DNA of 64,000 nt from Phragmites australis (taxonomy: Eukaryota; Streptophyta; Magnoliopsida; Poales; Poaceae), in NCBI RefSeq assembly GCF_958298935.1, contig NC_084935.1:11652501-11716500 (forward strand). Reading direction: 5' to 3'. The stretch's first letter is position 1. Each line of letters opens with the position of its first letter. Shown one piece after another: positions 22,522 through 34,029 of this stretch. Below the pieces are notes generated by a model. The model was given only the letters and a program-made list of their open reading frames with translations. It was not told where the DNA came from and searched no databases. The translations under genes were made by a program, and so were the position numbers.

Positions 22522-23450
22522 AAGGGTTATTTAGATATATACCATTATAAATATTCTAGTTTTGAGATATGCCATTATAATTTACGAATCTAAAAACATG
22601 ACATTGCAAAGTTCACATTCTTAGATATATGCTTTGTGAACAATTTTGGACCAAATTGTCCCTGGTCCTTCTTCCTCCTCCCTTCCCTCACTATCTTTTC
22701 TCCACCAGCCTCTCTCCCACGAACACCCGATCCAAGCCGGATCCACTCCATCGAGCTCCTGTAGGCCACTGCCAAGCTCTTCCAGCATCGGGTCCAAGCC
22801 GTCGAGCTCCTCCAGACCGCTGTTATTGTTGTCATTGAGCTACACCAAGCATCACTGAGCTCTTCCAGCGTTGGATCCAAGCATCATCAAGCTCTTCCAC
22901 CACCGGATCTAGGCCATCGAGCTCCTCCAGGCCATCACCGTCACCGTCATTGACCTCCAACAGGTGCCGTCGAGCTTTTCCAATGTTGGATCTAGGCGTC
23001 ACTGAGCTCTTACACCGCCGGATATAGGCCTCATCCTGGCCGCCATCGAGCAAGTTCTTCTCCCAGTTCGGCAAAGCTCTGCCGTAACCAACTCCACTGA
23101 CTTTTTTGCGACCAACATCGATGGTGCCACAGCTTCCTCCCTTTCCCATGCTTCTTGGTGGTAGCAGCACAGATTTGGCATAGCTTCAGCGGCGGCTCTT
23201 GAAGCTCAGCTTATGGTCAATATCTAGGACGGCAGTGGGTGGCCAGTAGCATGGATGTGGCAGACATCACTCCATTGGATCGGAGTAGGGGATGAGATGG
23301 CTAGAGAAGAAGGGGTAGTTTGGTCCTTTTTTTTGCAATGGCATGGTTACAATTATCACCAAGAGTAGTGGTATGTTTCCAAATTTGCAATTTATAATAG
23401 TATATTTTAAAATTGCGATATTTATAATAGCATATATCTAAATTTACCTT
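22522..23450. mobile_element. Long-TIR non-autonomous element with GC-rich core
   Basis: About 100 bp at the left (AAGGGTTATTTAGATATATA, then CCATTATAAATAT) recurs in inverted orientation at the right (read from the minus strand: AAGGTAAATTTAGATATATG, then CTATTATAAATAT, then the CATGCCATTGCAAA region). The 700-bp core changes abruptly to GC-rich DNA with repeated CGAGCTCCTCCAG-like words and an open but unrecognisable frame, so it may be a trapped gene fragment (Pack-type). No transposase and no clear target duplication were seen. Confidence 0.6.
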
Positions 23451-23467
23451 ATTCAATCACAGAAAAA

Positions 23468-24004
23468 ATGAGAAAAAAGATTCAACATACATTCACTCCA
23501 TGGATCCCACCACCACCAACCTTTCGTCCATGGATCTTGCCATCTACAGCCTTCCCTCCATGGATCCCATTGTTGGCAGCCTTCTGTCCATGGATGTCGC
23601 CACCTACGGCCTTCCCTCCATGGATCCCACCGCCCCTGGCCTTGTATCCATGGATCTCATCGTCTATGGCTTTCCCTCCATGGATCTCACTGCCTCCGGC
23701 CTTCCATCCATGGATCTCGCCGCCTGTGGACTTCCCTAGATGGATCTTTCCCTTCTCTTCATGGATCCCGCCACCTACGGGCTTCCATCCATGGATCCCA
23801 CCCTTCTCTCCATGGATCCCGTGTGTGAGAGAGGGAGAGGGGAGAGACATCTGGGATAGCCAACTCCAACGGGGCCGTGCACGCCTCTCGAAGGAATTCA
23901 CCACCACCGGCCTTCAGTTCTCCTCGCGGAGAGAGCAGAGAGAGAGAGGGATCTTGAAAGGAGAGAGAGCGATAAGGGTAGGGATAGACCTATGGAGGGA
24001 GTAA
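23468..24004 (+). CDS. ORF of decapeptide repeats (hypothetical)
   Basis: A 178-aa frame spanning the 30-bp minisatellite. After MRKKIQHTFT it gives about eight decapeptides of the form PWIPPPxxFx (PWIPPPPTFR, PWILPSTAFP, PWISLPPAFH and similar), then a non-repetitive Arg/Glu-rich tail ending GIDLWRE. The opposite strand is open too (23907-23482, GGIHG.K repeats), as expected from a repeat length divisible by three. No family is recognised. It could equally be a 5' UTR or a chance frame. Confidence 0.25.
   Translation: MRKKIQHTFTPWIPPPPTFRPWILPSTAFPPWIPLLAAFCPWMSPPTAFPPWIPPPLALYPWISSSMAFPPWISLPPAFHPWISPPVDFPRWIFPFSSWIPPPTGFHPWIPPFSPWIPCVREGEGRDIWDSQLQRGRARLSKEFTTTGLQFSSRREQRERGILKGERAIRVGIDLWRE
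23498..23818 (+). repeat. 30-bp minisatellite (CCATGGATC units)
   Basis: CCATGGAT begins exactly every 30 bp at 23498, 23528, 23558, 23588, 23618, 23648, 23678 and 23708. Shorter or diverged units follow to about 23818. The rest of each unit is C/T-rich (CC.CC..C.GCCTTCCCT) and varies between copies. Confidence 0.9.
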
Positions 24005-24447
24005 AGGAATTTAATGCAGATATAGGAGAGAGAGGGGCACCTTATAATTATCTCTTAATCTTCTCACAAATCACATAGATTGGAAGACTATCTGTTGGTA
24101 GCTTTTAATCCAACAGTTGGGGAGGTGAGTTCATTGGAACCTAAGACCACCAGCTAATTTTTCATTTTTCTACCAAATCTGGTCGTTGTTTGGTTGGGAT
24201 GGGTAAGTTTGCATTTTCTTTGCTCAACAGGCTAGGGGGTAGTGTTACCGACCACACTAGACTCATGTACGATGGTCACGCGTGTGGGTCATTCGTGTCT
24301 CTTATTCGGTGGGATACATCGAACCCTTTTATCTCCACTTAGTCAAAAATTTAGGAAATGGCTGATCTAGGGCCACCAAGTAGGGGCTTCGCCCTCTTAT
24401 TCTTGTTTTCTTTTTTTCTTCTTACATGTCCAAAAATTAAAGGGGGG
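23819..24447. other. Non-coding spacer
   Basis: Contains purine-rich GAGAGAGAGAGG stretches and the target site of the solo LTR. No gene recognised. Confidence 0.35.
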
Positions 24448-24452
24448 GCTTG

Positions 24453-26064
24453 TATTGGGGAATGGGTTGGCTACGCTAGTCTAAAAATAAAGTTTTTCTA
24501 CCATATTCACTCACGAAACCATGTAAGTAGGAGATCATAGATCATTACCACATGACGCGAAGTGCAACAGAAGAAAAGTTGGAGTAGACCGATCCAATAT
24601 CATATGAAACTCCTCGAACAACTTCTCGATCAGATCCGCGACCAGCTCCGCGAAGGTGGTCATACTTCTCGACTAGTTCCTCGAATAGGTCAATCACGTC
24701 CTCGGCCAACTCTGAGCAGGTGATCATACTTCTCGACCAGTTCCTCGACCAGTTTCTCGAGTAGGTCTGTCGCGTCCTCGACCAGTTTCTTGAGCAGGTC
24801 TGTCGCGTCCTCGACCAGCTCCGAGTGGCCACGTCATGTTCCACGACTAGCCGAGTAGGTCCTCGACCAGCCGGACAGAAGCATCGCAATTTTTACGCCA
24901 AGGATATCAGTGCTACAATAGCAGCAGCGCCTCTACGGTATCCACATGTACTGGGCAGGATCGCCAAGCCCCAATGTGTTAGCACTGCGCGCATGGCTAG
25001 ATTTTCGGGAGATCGTGTGGAGGGTTACGGCTAGGGTTTTGGAGTGGCTCACCACCGCACGCCTTCCCTTATATAGAGCTCGCTAATGGGCTCCCACGTT
25101 GGAAACCCTTTAGGACTTTAACACCTCATGGATCACAATCCAATCAAACTCTTACACGAATCCAATTCACATATTTTGTTCCAACACATTAAGTGTGTGA
25201 CCCGTTAGGTTCATATACAAACGGCTACAACTCAGAAACCATTTTAAACCAATGTCAATAGTAGTCTCTAGCAGGACATGTTGACTCCCGAGTATACACA
25301 AACATAATATCAATTGAACCTTGATATGCATATGCATCGATTCCTTCACCTCACGATACCAGTCAAGTTAAAGGCGAGATACATACCATCCTTATGATAG
25401 CTCGACCATTCACTCGATCAAGTAGTGAATTCATCATGATTAAATCTTTAATCATATTGGCATGGTCATGCACTTTCTCAATCCAACTACCTCAAGGGGC
25501 CTAGAGATATCTCACACGTTATCAAGGAGGGACAAATTCCATCTTAATCTCTCACACCCCACGACATGTTTCATGATAAATCCGAAAACTAACTTTATGA
25601 CTACCCAGTTACGGAATAGCGTTTGGCAACCCCAAAGTATGTCACTACACATTCTGAGAATCAATGACGATCTTAGGATCCTACAGGTACACCATCTGAG
25701 ATAACAACTGATGGCACATCATAAATAACAATCCCAGCAGTATCTCAAAGTGGGTCTATCTAACATCATGTTCTCTAACATAAATATCGATATTATTGAT
25801 TCACTATCTCTATACCTATGATCCGTGAAACGTGATCATCAATCAATACATGCGCTGGTCTTAGAATCATCACAATGATATGTGACCAGGGATAAAATTA
25901 GAATAACATCATGATATAAACAAAGAGTTCCACGAACAAGTCACATACTTGCTAATCAATATAAATGATAGTCATTCTTGGAATAACATATTATTCAGGA
26001 GTACATAAACATAGACGCGTGATACAATCATCTTTATGATTGCCGTTAGGGGATATCACTTTCA
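24453..26064 (-). mobile_element. Solo LTR (1,612 bp, Copia-like) with 5-bp TSD
   Basis: Flanked by a perfect direct repeat GCTTG at 24448-24452 and 26065-26069. Read on the minus strand it begins TGAAAGTGATATCCCCTAA and ends CCCATTCCCCAATA, so the terminal CA has probably become TA. The start and the ...CCCCAA.A end resemble Angela-type Copia LTRs. A TATA-like CTATATAAGG lies at about 25072 (minus strand). The downstream R/U5 part carries diverged repeats of CTCGACCAG(T/C)TCCTCGA words at about 24595-24830. No interior or second LTR is present, so intra-element recombination removed them. Confidence 0.85.
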
Positions 26065-26102
26065 GCTTGAGCCCCTTCTGCCCTACAGTGGATCCGCCCC
26101 TG

Positions 26103-27100
26103 AATTTGGGAATAGTTTTTAGAGGTGGCAACACATGGTGTGACTATTTTGACCTAAAGTAGTCAAATGTTTCACTCAACACTTTGGTTTACTAGCAACT
26201 GCACACGAGTTTTCACACATGTGGAATCAATCTAGGATATAACAATCCAAAGAAGTAGAAAAATATAGCATAAAAAAGAGATTTTTCATATGCAAAATTC
26301 ATAACATGATCATGTAATTTCAGGAGGGAGAAGAATGATGAGTACCTATATAGGAGGGTGGAGAGTATCGTATCGTCTAGACTTAGTCATTCATAGCAAC
26401 ACCATGAAGAGGATCAAGATGATGATCGATTTGTGAGGGGATGAAAACAATTCTCATATAGTACCTTAGTGTAAAGATAGCACAATGGAGGCGACCTTCG
26501 TGGTAGACGGCGGTGAAGGCACACCCTCTCTAGAAAGCCAGTGTTGTAGGCAAAGTGCAAGAGACGGCACACTCTCTGGAGAAACCTAACGGTGAGTGTA
26601 TGGAACATAAATATTGGACGTCTAGGTATGTAAGGCAAATAATAGAAGATTGAATGTATTTTGGAATATATGGAAGGCAAATATTGGACATCTAGTACGG
26701 AAGGCAAATAATAGGAGATTGAATGTATTTTTGGAAGGAGGAGCGAGATCCAACTTTACATGGTGATCGTTTGATCAACTCGGGTAGATGATGGAGATCA
26801 ATCGGATCTACCACGACTCGTGCATTTTATAGGAGTATAGATGTGCACTACGCGACATCTATTGAATTTGCTTACCTCCCTGTCTCCGCTCACTTCTTTT
26901 GCTTGTGGCAATCATGAGGCAAAGGCGGCAACAAATTGGACTATGATTATGCGACAATCTTCCTCTTTTGCTTCATCTTACTTTTTCTTCACACTCGATC
27001 AAGAGGAAGCCGCGGTCATGATGGTGAGGCAGGAGTGCATGAGGATTGTTCTATTGTCTTGTGTTTAACAGGTGGTTTTGCTAGAGATGTGGGATCAAAC
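26103..27100. other. Intergenic DNA with a small tandem duplication
   Basis: GGCAAATAATAG(A/G)AGATTG recurs at about 26634 and 26703, in two roughly 75-bp diverged units that also share ATATTGGAC(A/G)TCTAG. No gene recognised. The frame near 26841-27068 has no known domain. Confidence 0.4.
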
Positions 27101-27285
27101 TGTTACAGTTGATCGATATAGTGCCACAACCGCCTATGGCAGTTACCTCCTTGCCATCCATTGGGGAGGGATGCCTCCCCAATAGTCACCTCTTCTCCCT
27201 GTATATATGTACAGGGATGCATCAATGAAAGAACTATGAACTCATTTCCTATCTGTTGTCTCTATGGTGTACTTGAGTTTTAACA
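27101..27285 (+). mobile_element. Short Copia-type LTR (185 bp)
   Basis: Begins TGTTACAGTTGATCG and ends GAGTTTTAACA, giving TGTTA...TAACA termini. It contains TGTATATATGTACAG as a TATA region, followed by a short leader. ACATTATCGGCAC follows directly, resembling the primer site of short-LTR Retrofit/Hopscotch-type Copia elements rather than the usual TGGTATCAGAGC. No matching 3' LTR was found in the window. Confidence 0.6.
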
Positions 27286-29399
27286 CATTATCGGCACTTT
27301 GTTCTGCCATTCCTAATATGCCATATCACTCTTCAGGATGCTCTACACTTCGCACGTAAGGCAGAACGAACACGCAGAATAGAGAATTGTGATGCAGTAA
27401 GGATGTTCTTTCCTTACTCATTGCACTGGAGTATGCGATCTTTTCTTCATCCAACCCGTCATGGCCATGCTCAGTGTCGTTATAATTGCCACAACATGGC
27501 AGTGCTCAGTGATGCATCCATCCTCTGATGACACATGTTTGTCCTCCGTCATGGCACACCATCTCTTGGCCGGCGACGACCGGTTGTGCCCGCCCTTCTG
27601 GCAGCGCATAGCGTTTGGAGGCGCACCTCCCTCAGGAGGCCGGCCTCACCACCTCGATTTGACCACAACGGTTGCGCATACCCTCTAGGCAGCCGGTGGT
27701 GGTCCACTCATCGACAACGATGCTCCTTCGTGGTGTCTGGCCATGGGCCAGTGGTGAGCAGCGGCTCTCCAAGCCGTCTACCCCCAAGGCAGCCCGACGA
27801 CGCATTCTTCTATCTCATTTGTAGTGACCTCCACCTTTTTACCGTCCAGTGATACGTCGCTCCTCCATCTTGCATTGGCGCCAGCCCTCTGGCGATGTGC
27901 TCATGCTGTTCTTCCGGCCAGACCTGCTTAGCATCCGGCGGTGCCCCGCACTCCGGTGACCCCTCCGACTTCAGCCAACCACACGTGTGGCACCTACTGC
28001 AACCATGCCTGGTGACATCGTCCCATGTTGGAGAAGGCGACAGTGGCTATGCCGCCTGAGAGAGAGGAGCGGGGGAGAGGGGGTTAAACCCTAATGCCCC
28101 ACCCCCGCCTTTTATATGCCACATGGGCTGCCCCGACCAAAGGCTGCATGGACCATAACCCAGGTTGTTAGGCCACCAACCTGACCAGCCAAGCCGAAAG
28201 ACCAAATGGGTCGGAATGGGTTGTGAAGCCATCTGGGTCGCCAACCTGGATGGCCAAGTAATTTTATAAAATTCCCCCTGTAATTTTATGAAATTTCACA
28301 CCATATCGGCTAGGTAATAAAGCGCTTGCCATTTTATAAAAAAAATTACGCGCCAATTTAATATAACCTCTGTTATATTGTAGATTTTACAAATAAACCC
28401 TTCAGGTTTATATAAATAACACACACTTCAGCGATAGGTGTATTTTTAACATAAAAGACCATTGGGTTTCGGCTTAATTGTATGCAGTTTTTATAGAACA
28501 TCAATGATATTATTTTCACTGCATTTAAGCCCTCAAGACTTCAATAAATTGCAGTTTTGACCACATAAACATATGACACACTTGTAATTATTCTATTTAA
28601 GCCATTGGCTTTACATGGTATTGCGTTATATTTTATTTACCTCTTGTAAATATGCATTCCAGACCTTCCAGACTTCATGAATTATAGAAATAATGTGTAT
28701 TACTGCATTTTTACTATATTACCTCATAAAACATGTTATGTTTTATTTACCTCTTATAAATATGCATTCTAGACCTTCTGGTCTTTAGAAATTGTAGAAA
28801 TAATGTGTATTATAGTTTATTACATATTATTATTTATTCCTTGCAAATTTTCACATTACAAATTATTAATGGAATAAATAGATTATGCACTTATTATTTA
28901 TTTAAGCCTCTGCTTAAATAATTCACAAAAAATTGGTACAAAATGCTTGTAAATGTGATGATTGCATTTTTTTTAATAATGTTAGCATAGCACAAGGTAT
29001 TAGAGACTATGACATTCGCTGCAACTATAGTATCGACTGCCTTAATTGAATGGAGTCCATGTCATTAGCAGTGAGTTATCTCGCCCAATATTGCGAGATC
29101 TACACTATTTTGGTGGCTACATTCATTGTGCCTATTTCACATTTGAGTACAGAGTATATATGTTGGCCATGACTACTGTCACCTATTCCATCAGGAATGG
29201 AGTCTAACATACTAGCAATGATTTTTTGTTTGTACTGTATAAAGGTCTACATCACTTGTCATTTTTTGACATTTTATGACTAGCATTTTTAATCTATTAC
29301 AACATTTGCTATTAATTTACTCTCTTAATAAATTAATGTATTGTCATTTCATGTGGGACATGACTGACATTTCCGATAAGGATTCACATCGCTTGCATT
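27286..29399 (+). mobile_element. Copia leader or interior, degenerate
   Basis: Follows the short LTR. 27300-28260 is GC-rich with no recognised protein. 28270-29399 is strongly AT-rich. It contains a diverged direct repeat of about 75 bp (ATATTTTATTTACCTCTTGT near 28629 and TGTTTTATTTACCTCTTATA near 28738, both followed by AATATGCATTC.AGACCTTC). Two compositions side by side suggest an insertion within the leader. Confidence 0.4.
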
Positions 29400-30140
29400 G
29401 GATGACAATAATTATTTAACCTAGGCTCAACACATCAAAATCAATTTGACTACCAGAAAATATATTGCCACCATAACTCCACCACCAGAGAACTCTATCC
29501 CTAAGCAGTCCAAATATGCAGTATTGCATTTTTTACTGCATCACCTCCATCCAGATCTCAAATCTTAGTATTTAATGGTGGAAGATCCACTCACTCTTTG
29601 AATCTCCCTTAAGGAGCATTATCAGCAACAATATGTTTTTCTATTTGAAGCTTAACGTGAATGGTCTCTTCTTCGCTTTCAAGACTTTAAGTTTGTAGCA
29701 GATTATAACTCTTAAGTTCACAACATCTGCTCCAAAGTTGAAATTTTGTGATCACACAGTTTCAGATGTAGATACGATTGAGAAAACTTTTTCATCCATC
29801 GTTCTAGATATTACAACAACAATATCATCATCAAAATCACTCAACGGGTGTAGCGCCCCTTCCTAAAGTACATGCTAACACTCATGATACAAATTTTGTG
29901 ACCATAAATGGAACAACAGGATATCCAAGGGAAAGTGAAGGTTTTTCAACACACAGAAAAAAGTGGAATTGCATAAGGCTCTCAAGTTTGTCAACGGTGT
30001 GGATGTATGAATCATCGTACAAATGCCAAATTACCAAATATTTGGTGGATTTGTATCTCAAATCCATTGGGAAAGGCAAGGAAGTTCGTGAGAATAATTT
30101 TGAAGCTCACTTCAATGCACAACCAGAAAACACTCTGCAA
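29400..30140 (+). pseudogene. Copia gag remnant
   Basis: Around 29524-29750 one frame reads LLHHLHPDLKS*YLMVEDPL, then QQQYVFLFEA*REWSLLRFQ and DFKFVADYNS*VHNICSKVE. This is a gag polyprotein (UBN2/gag-pre type) of a short-LTR Copia element with at least four in-frame stops. It matches the LTR at 27101 in strand and class. Pol was not recognised downstream. Confidence 0.7.
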
Positions 30141-31216
30141 TAGAATGTTCTTAAACCATTCTTCTGATGGAGAACACTGACTCAGTCTGGTAGAAGGAGG
30201 ATGATATCCTTAGTGTAGATAATATGCTTGTGAAATTTACTTCCCAAGTTATGTTGGGAGACCACAGTTAGTCTCTTAATCATCCCCTCAATGTCATATG
30301 CCTACTATTACCCTACATGATGTTGCATATTTTATATCATTATATACAATAGTGTCTTTCAAGACATTATACTCAAGAAAATCAGCATTGTATGTTTTCT
30401 ATAAATGAGTTAAATTGACATGGAGTTATTTGAAGGTGCTGGAGTCTACAGAAAAAAAAGACACTTGAGAATATATCCAAGCCACTAAAGTGCTTAAAAT
30501 GATCATCCAAGGTAATTAAGCATAAGATTAATGAGCGATTAGTGTTTATAGGCTTAGAGTGAGTTGTAGCTAGGTGCTGCAGCTTGAAGAAGGGATCAAG
30601 AAGTGATCCTAGCTTGTACTAAGTGGTACGTTGGCGCTTTGAAGTCCTGGTGACTCTTTGGCAACTTGAGCTAGAGTTTCTCAAGCTTGTTGACCCTTTA
30701 ACTTGATGTGGAGCAGTGACATGACACATGTATGGGGACACGAAGACCCTTGTCTTTGTGGCTCAAGCTCCGAAGTGATTACGGCGGTAAATGACCGAAA
30801 GAGAGGCTAGTGGTGAGACTTTTCCTTGGTGGCTTGGTGGCTCATCCAGCTTGAGCCCTTGCCTTGGTGGCTTGGTGGCTCAAGAGTCATGATAGGGTGC
30901 CGATCGAGAGCATATTCTTGGTGGAGCTCCAACGTGGACTAAGGGTGGTATTCATTCCATTGATACCACAGGATAAAAATCCCTTGTGTCAAGTTTATCT
31001 CTCTACCTTATTTACGTTTTCGCATTTGTATTCTTGCGATTTACCTTGCTAGAGTAGGTTGCAATCCTCTTGAGCGGTAGAGTAGACACACTAGATAAAT
31101 CTAGAGCATATTTAGATAAAAATTTGAGATATGTTTATCTTGTGAAGTTTTTAGAGCTATTAGTTTCTAAGTGTTCTAATCTACCCACCTCTTAGGATAT
31201 CACCGATCCTTATAGT

Positions 31217-31229
31217 TGGTATCAGAGTT
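31217..31229 (+). other. Primer-binding site of SIRE-like element
   Basis: TGGTATCAGAGTT directly follows the LTR end, complementary to initiator tRNA-Met over 11 of 12 positions. Confidence 0.8.
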
Positions 31230-31599
31230 GGGACTCACATCTTTCATAAGGACACGGCATTCAAGTAGCATTTGAGACCCCGTCTCATTTTGATCAGTTA
31301 GGCTTCACCGCCTTATGTGTTGTGACGTCCGGGGTTGGGATGGATACCCATAGTGCTCCACTTTTTGATGACACAAGTTTTCCCTGTCGGAAAATTCTAA
31401 TATCTTGTTATTTGCAAGCCAAGAGTCTAGATGTTTAGAGAGTCACCGAGAAAGGGATGAGGCAACACATCACCAACAAGTAAAGACAATTAGATAAAAT
31501 GACGAAGAGTATTCTTTTATCATCTTTAAATGTCGATGCATTTAATTGTGTTTATTCTCTCATCAGTGCGCAAGATATTTGGATAAGTCTCATTGAAAT

Positions 31600-33260
31600 A
31601 GATGAAGGCACAAAGATGTGCGCAATAAGAAATATCATGTGTTAGTTACTAAGCTCAATAGAATCAAACAACTACCATATAAAAGTGCTAATGACATGTA
31701 CTCACGTTTGAATATTCTTGTCAATGAGATCAATGGGCTAGATTTGATGACAATTGACGATGATCAAGTGGTGAGAAGAATATTTTATATTTTTCTTCCA
31801 AAATATAAGTTGATAGTCTCCATCATCTACGATAATAATGACATCAAGAAGTTGACTCCAAGCAAGTGCTCGGCAAAATCACCGACCATAAGATGACCAT
31901 GAACATATGGATGGAAGCTTCTTCCTCATCCGACACCAAGAACCTTGCTCTCACAAGTAAACAAGCTCAATATCAATATATGAAGGTAAGGATGAGGAGG
32001 CAAGAGCAAGAGTCAAACTCAAGCGAAGATGATGGTGATCAAGATGAAGAGAGCAATGAAGAGGATGATCAAAGCATATCAAGTGATGAAAAAATTGATC
32101 CCAAAATCGTCAAGCTCTTCTCAAAATTAGAGAAGAATATGATGAGGATCAATACCAAGATTGACCATCTAATCTCCATTGAAGACTTGGTCAATACAAT
32201 TAATCATATTAAGAAGGAGAAGAAGACCAAGAACAAGAGGGAGACAAGGAGAAAAGCTAAAGCATTAAAGAGCATAGAAAGATGGGTGAGCAACGATGAG
32301 GAATCGAGTTCAAGTGATGAAAGCCTCACCATCCTCCCCTCTAAGAGAAGCTCTTCCTCAAGATCATCATCATGCAAGTTGTCCTCGCGCAAGTCAGTTC
32401 ACAAGTGCTTTATGACCAAAGGTATGGATAGCGATATAAGTGATGATGAATCAGATGAGGATTCTCCCTCTCAAGAAGAACTACTTCATTTGATCAATGA
32501 GCTACAAAGGGCCGTTAAGAAACAATCTAAAAAACTTAAGAAAATTTAATGCCCTCAATGACATTCATGCTACTTTTGTTTTTAATTATGAACAATTATT
32601 GAGCAAATTCAATTTGCTAAACAAGGAGAATGAAGAGCTTAAGACTAAATTTTAGTGCATTGAATCTTAAACTAAGGTCCCTTTGAAGCAATCTACCTCT
32701 TTATTTAATTTCAATCCTAAGGTAAATGCTTGCACTTCTTATGATGATTTAATTGGTCTATCTAGCTCACTCCTTTGCAATGAGATATGTGTTAAGAATG
32801 TTATTGTAGAAACATGTGATGATCTTATTGCACGAGAAAAAATGATGAGCTCATGTAAGAAGTGGAGAAGCTCAAGAAAGACTTGGCAAGATTAAAGGGT
32901 AAGAATCATGTCCAACCATGATGAACAAGCTGACGAAAGGGTCCACCGTGATATGCTTCAAGTGCCATCAAGAAAACCACAAGTTCTTCCAATGAAAACA
33001 AGTCAAGAAGTAGACCAAGGAGAAGAAGAAATCAATGAACATCTCTAACAAGACCTCCAACATCTACATCAAGTCCAACTGTAAGATCAAGGCCAAGAGC
33101 AACCACTACAAGCTCAAGAAGAAAAACGATGGTAAGGTGGTTGCGCACAAGGTTGGGAGAAAGGAATGGGGGTAGAATCAACCCATGTGGGTGCCAAGGA
33201 AGTCATCACCAACATGAAGGGGCTCCGATCGATTTGGGTTCCAAAGAAGACTTGAAGGCC
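31600..33260 (+). pseudogene. SIRE-like Copia gag remnant
   Basis: 31618-31896 encodes SANDMYSRLNILVNEINGLD and PKYKLIVSIIYDNNDIKKLT, the UBN2-type gag core. The frame then shifts and continues at 31866-32549 (VLGKIT-like start; long acidic SSEDDGDQDEESNEEDDQS stretch; basic KKEKKTKNKRETRRKAK). After further stops, 32954-32995 encodes a zinc knuckle C-F-K-C....H, where the final Cys codon is TGA. The tail WVPKEVITNMKGLRSIWVPK is the standard gag/protease-junction motif of SIRE elements. At least three lesions make it inactive. Confidence 0.8.
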
Positions 33261-34029
33261 AAGGGTTGGCTTAGGGGAGTTGGAGACTTGGCACGCAAAA
33301 TGAGGTGAAGATTCAAGCAAAGAAGCCAAACGTACAAGTTTGGGCGCATTAATGAAGATCATGATCATCATATACTCAACATCCCCCATCCAAAGGTAAA
33401 AGAGGTAATAGTAGCTAGATTCTTGTTCATGCATTTTGTGTTGCATCTAGTTATTGTCTTGTCTATGATTGCATATGCATATTTTAATTTATTGCAATGC
33501 CTAGTGTAGTTTTTTGTTCTATGGTAGGTTGTTTGTGCTTCCCTCTAATCCATAAGGAATCTACATGGTTTATTAGTGGTAAATTCCTTTCATAGCACTA
33601 GTCTTATTTTTTATATCATTTATGTGCCATGAGTTCAATCTATAGGGTAAATTTCCCATTGTTATCAATGACTAGTACATATCTCACAAGTATTCAACAC
33701 TTGTATACATGCATTTAGGGGGAGTATATCCTATAGGTTGTGATTTTGAGACTAATATGTGTTTTTAGATGTATCTTTTGTAGTCTCATAGAGCTATCAA
33801 CAAATTCCCGGAGGTATACAATGCTTAAACACTTCAATTGGTATCATTGTCAATTCATTTGTTCATTTAAGCTACCTTAATGTATAATATGGCTTAAAAC
33901 TTCCATCTTGACATAATTGTCTAATTGTACATATGTCTCTCTTTCATCATATATATGCACACTTATAGGGGGGGTTCAAATCATATTATGTGAGTTTTAT
34001 GAATTATGATCCGTGCTTTTTCATATATC

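Larger units (their letters stand above)
20958..26102. mobile_element. Possible composite DNA element with CAGGGG ends
   Basis: The left edge reads CAGGGGTGGACAC (20958) and the right edge is the complement of CAGGGGCGGATCC (ending 26102), similar to terminal repeats of grass DNA transposons. Between them lie a G-tract, a hairpin-ended element, a long-TIR element, a minisatellite and a solo LTR. No transposase was found and no target duplication is evident, so the two ends may belong to different elements. Confidence 0.25.

Noticed and set aside
20958..26102. A single 5-kb DNA transposon
   Set aside because: Ends share only about 10 bp, no target duplication and no transposase; kept only as a low-confidence feature.
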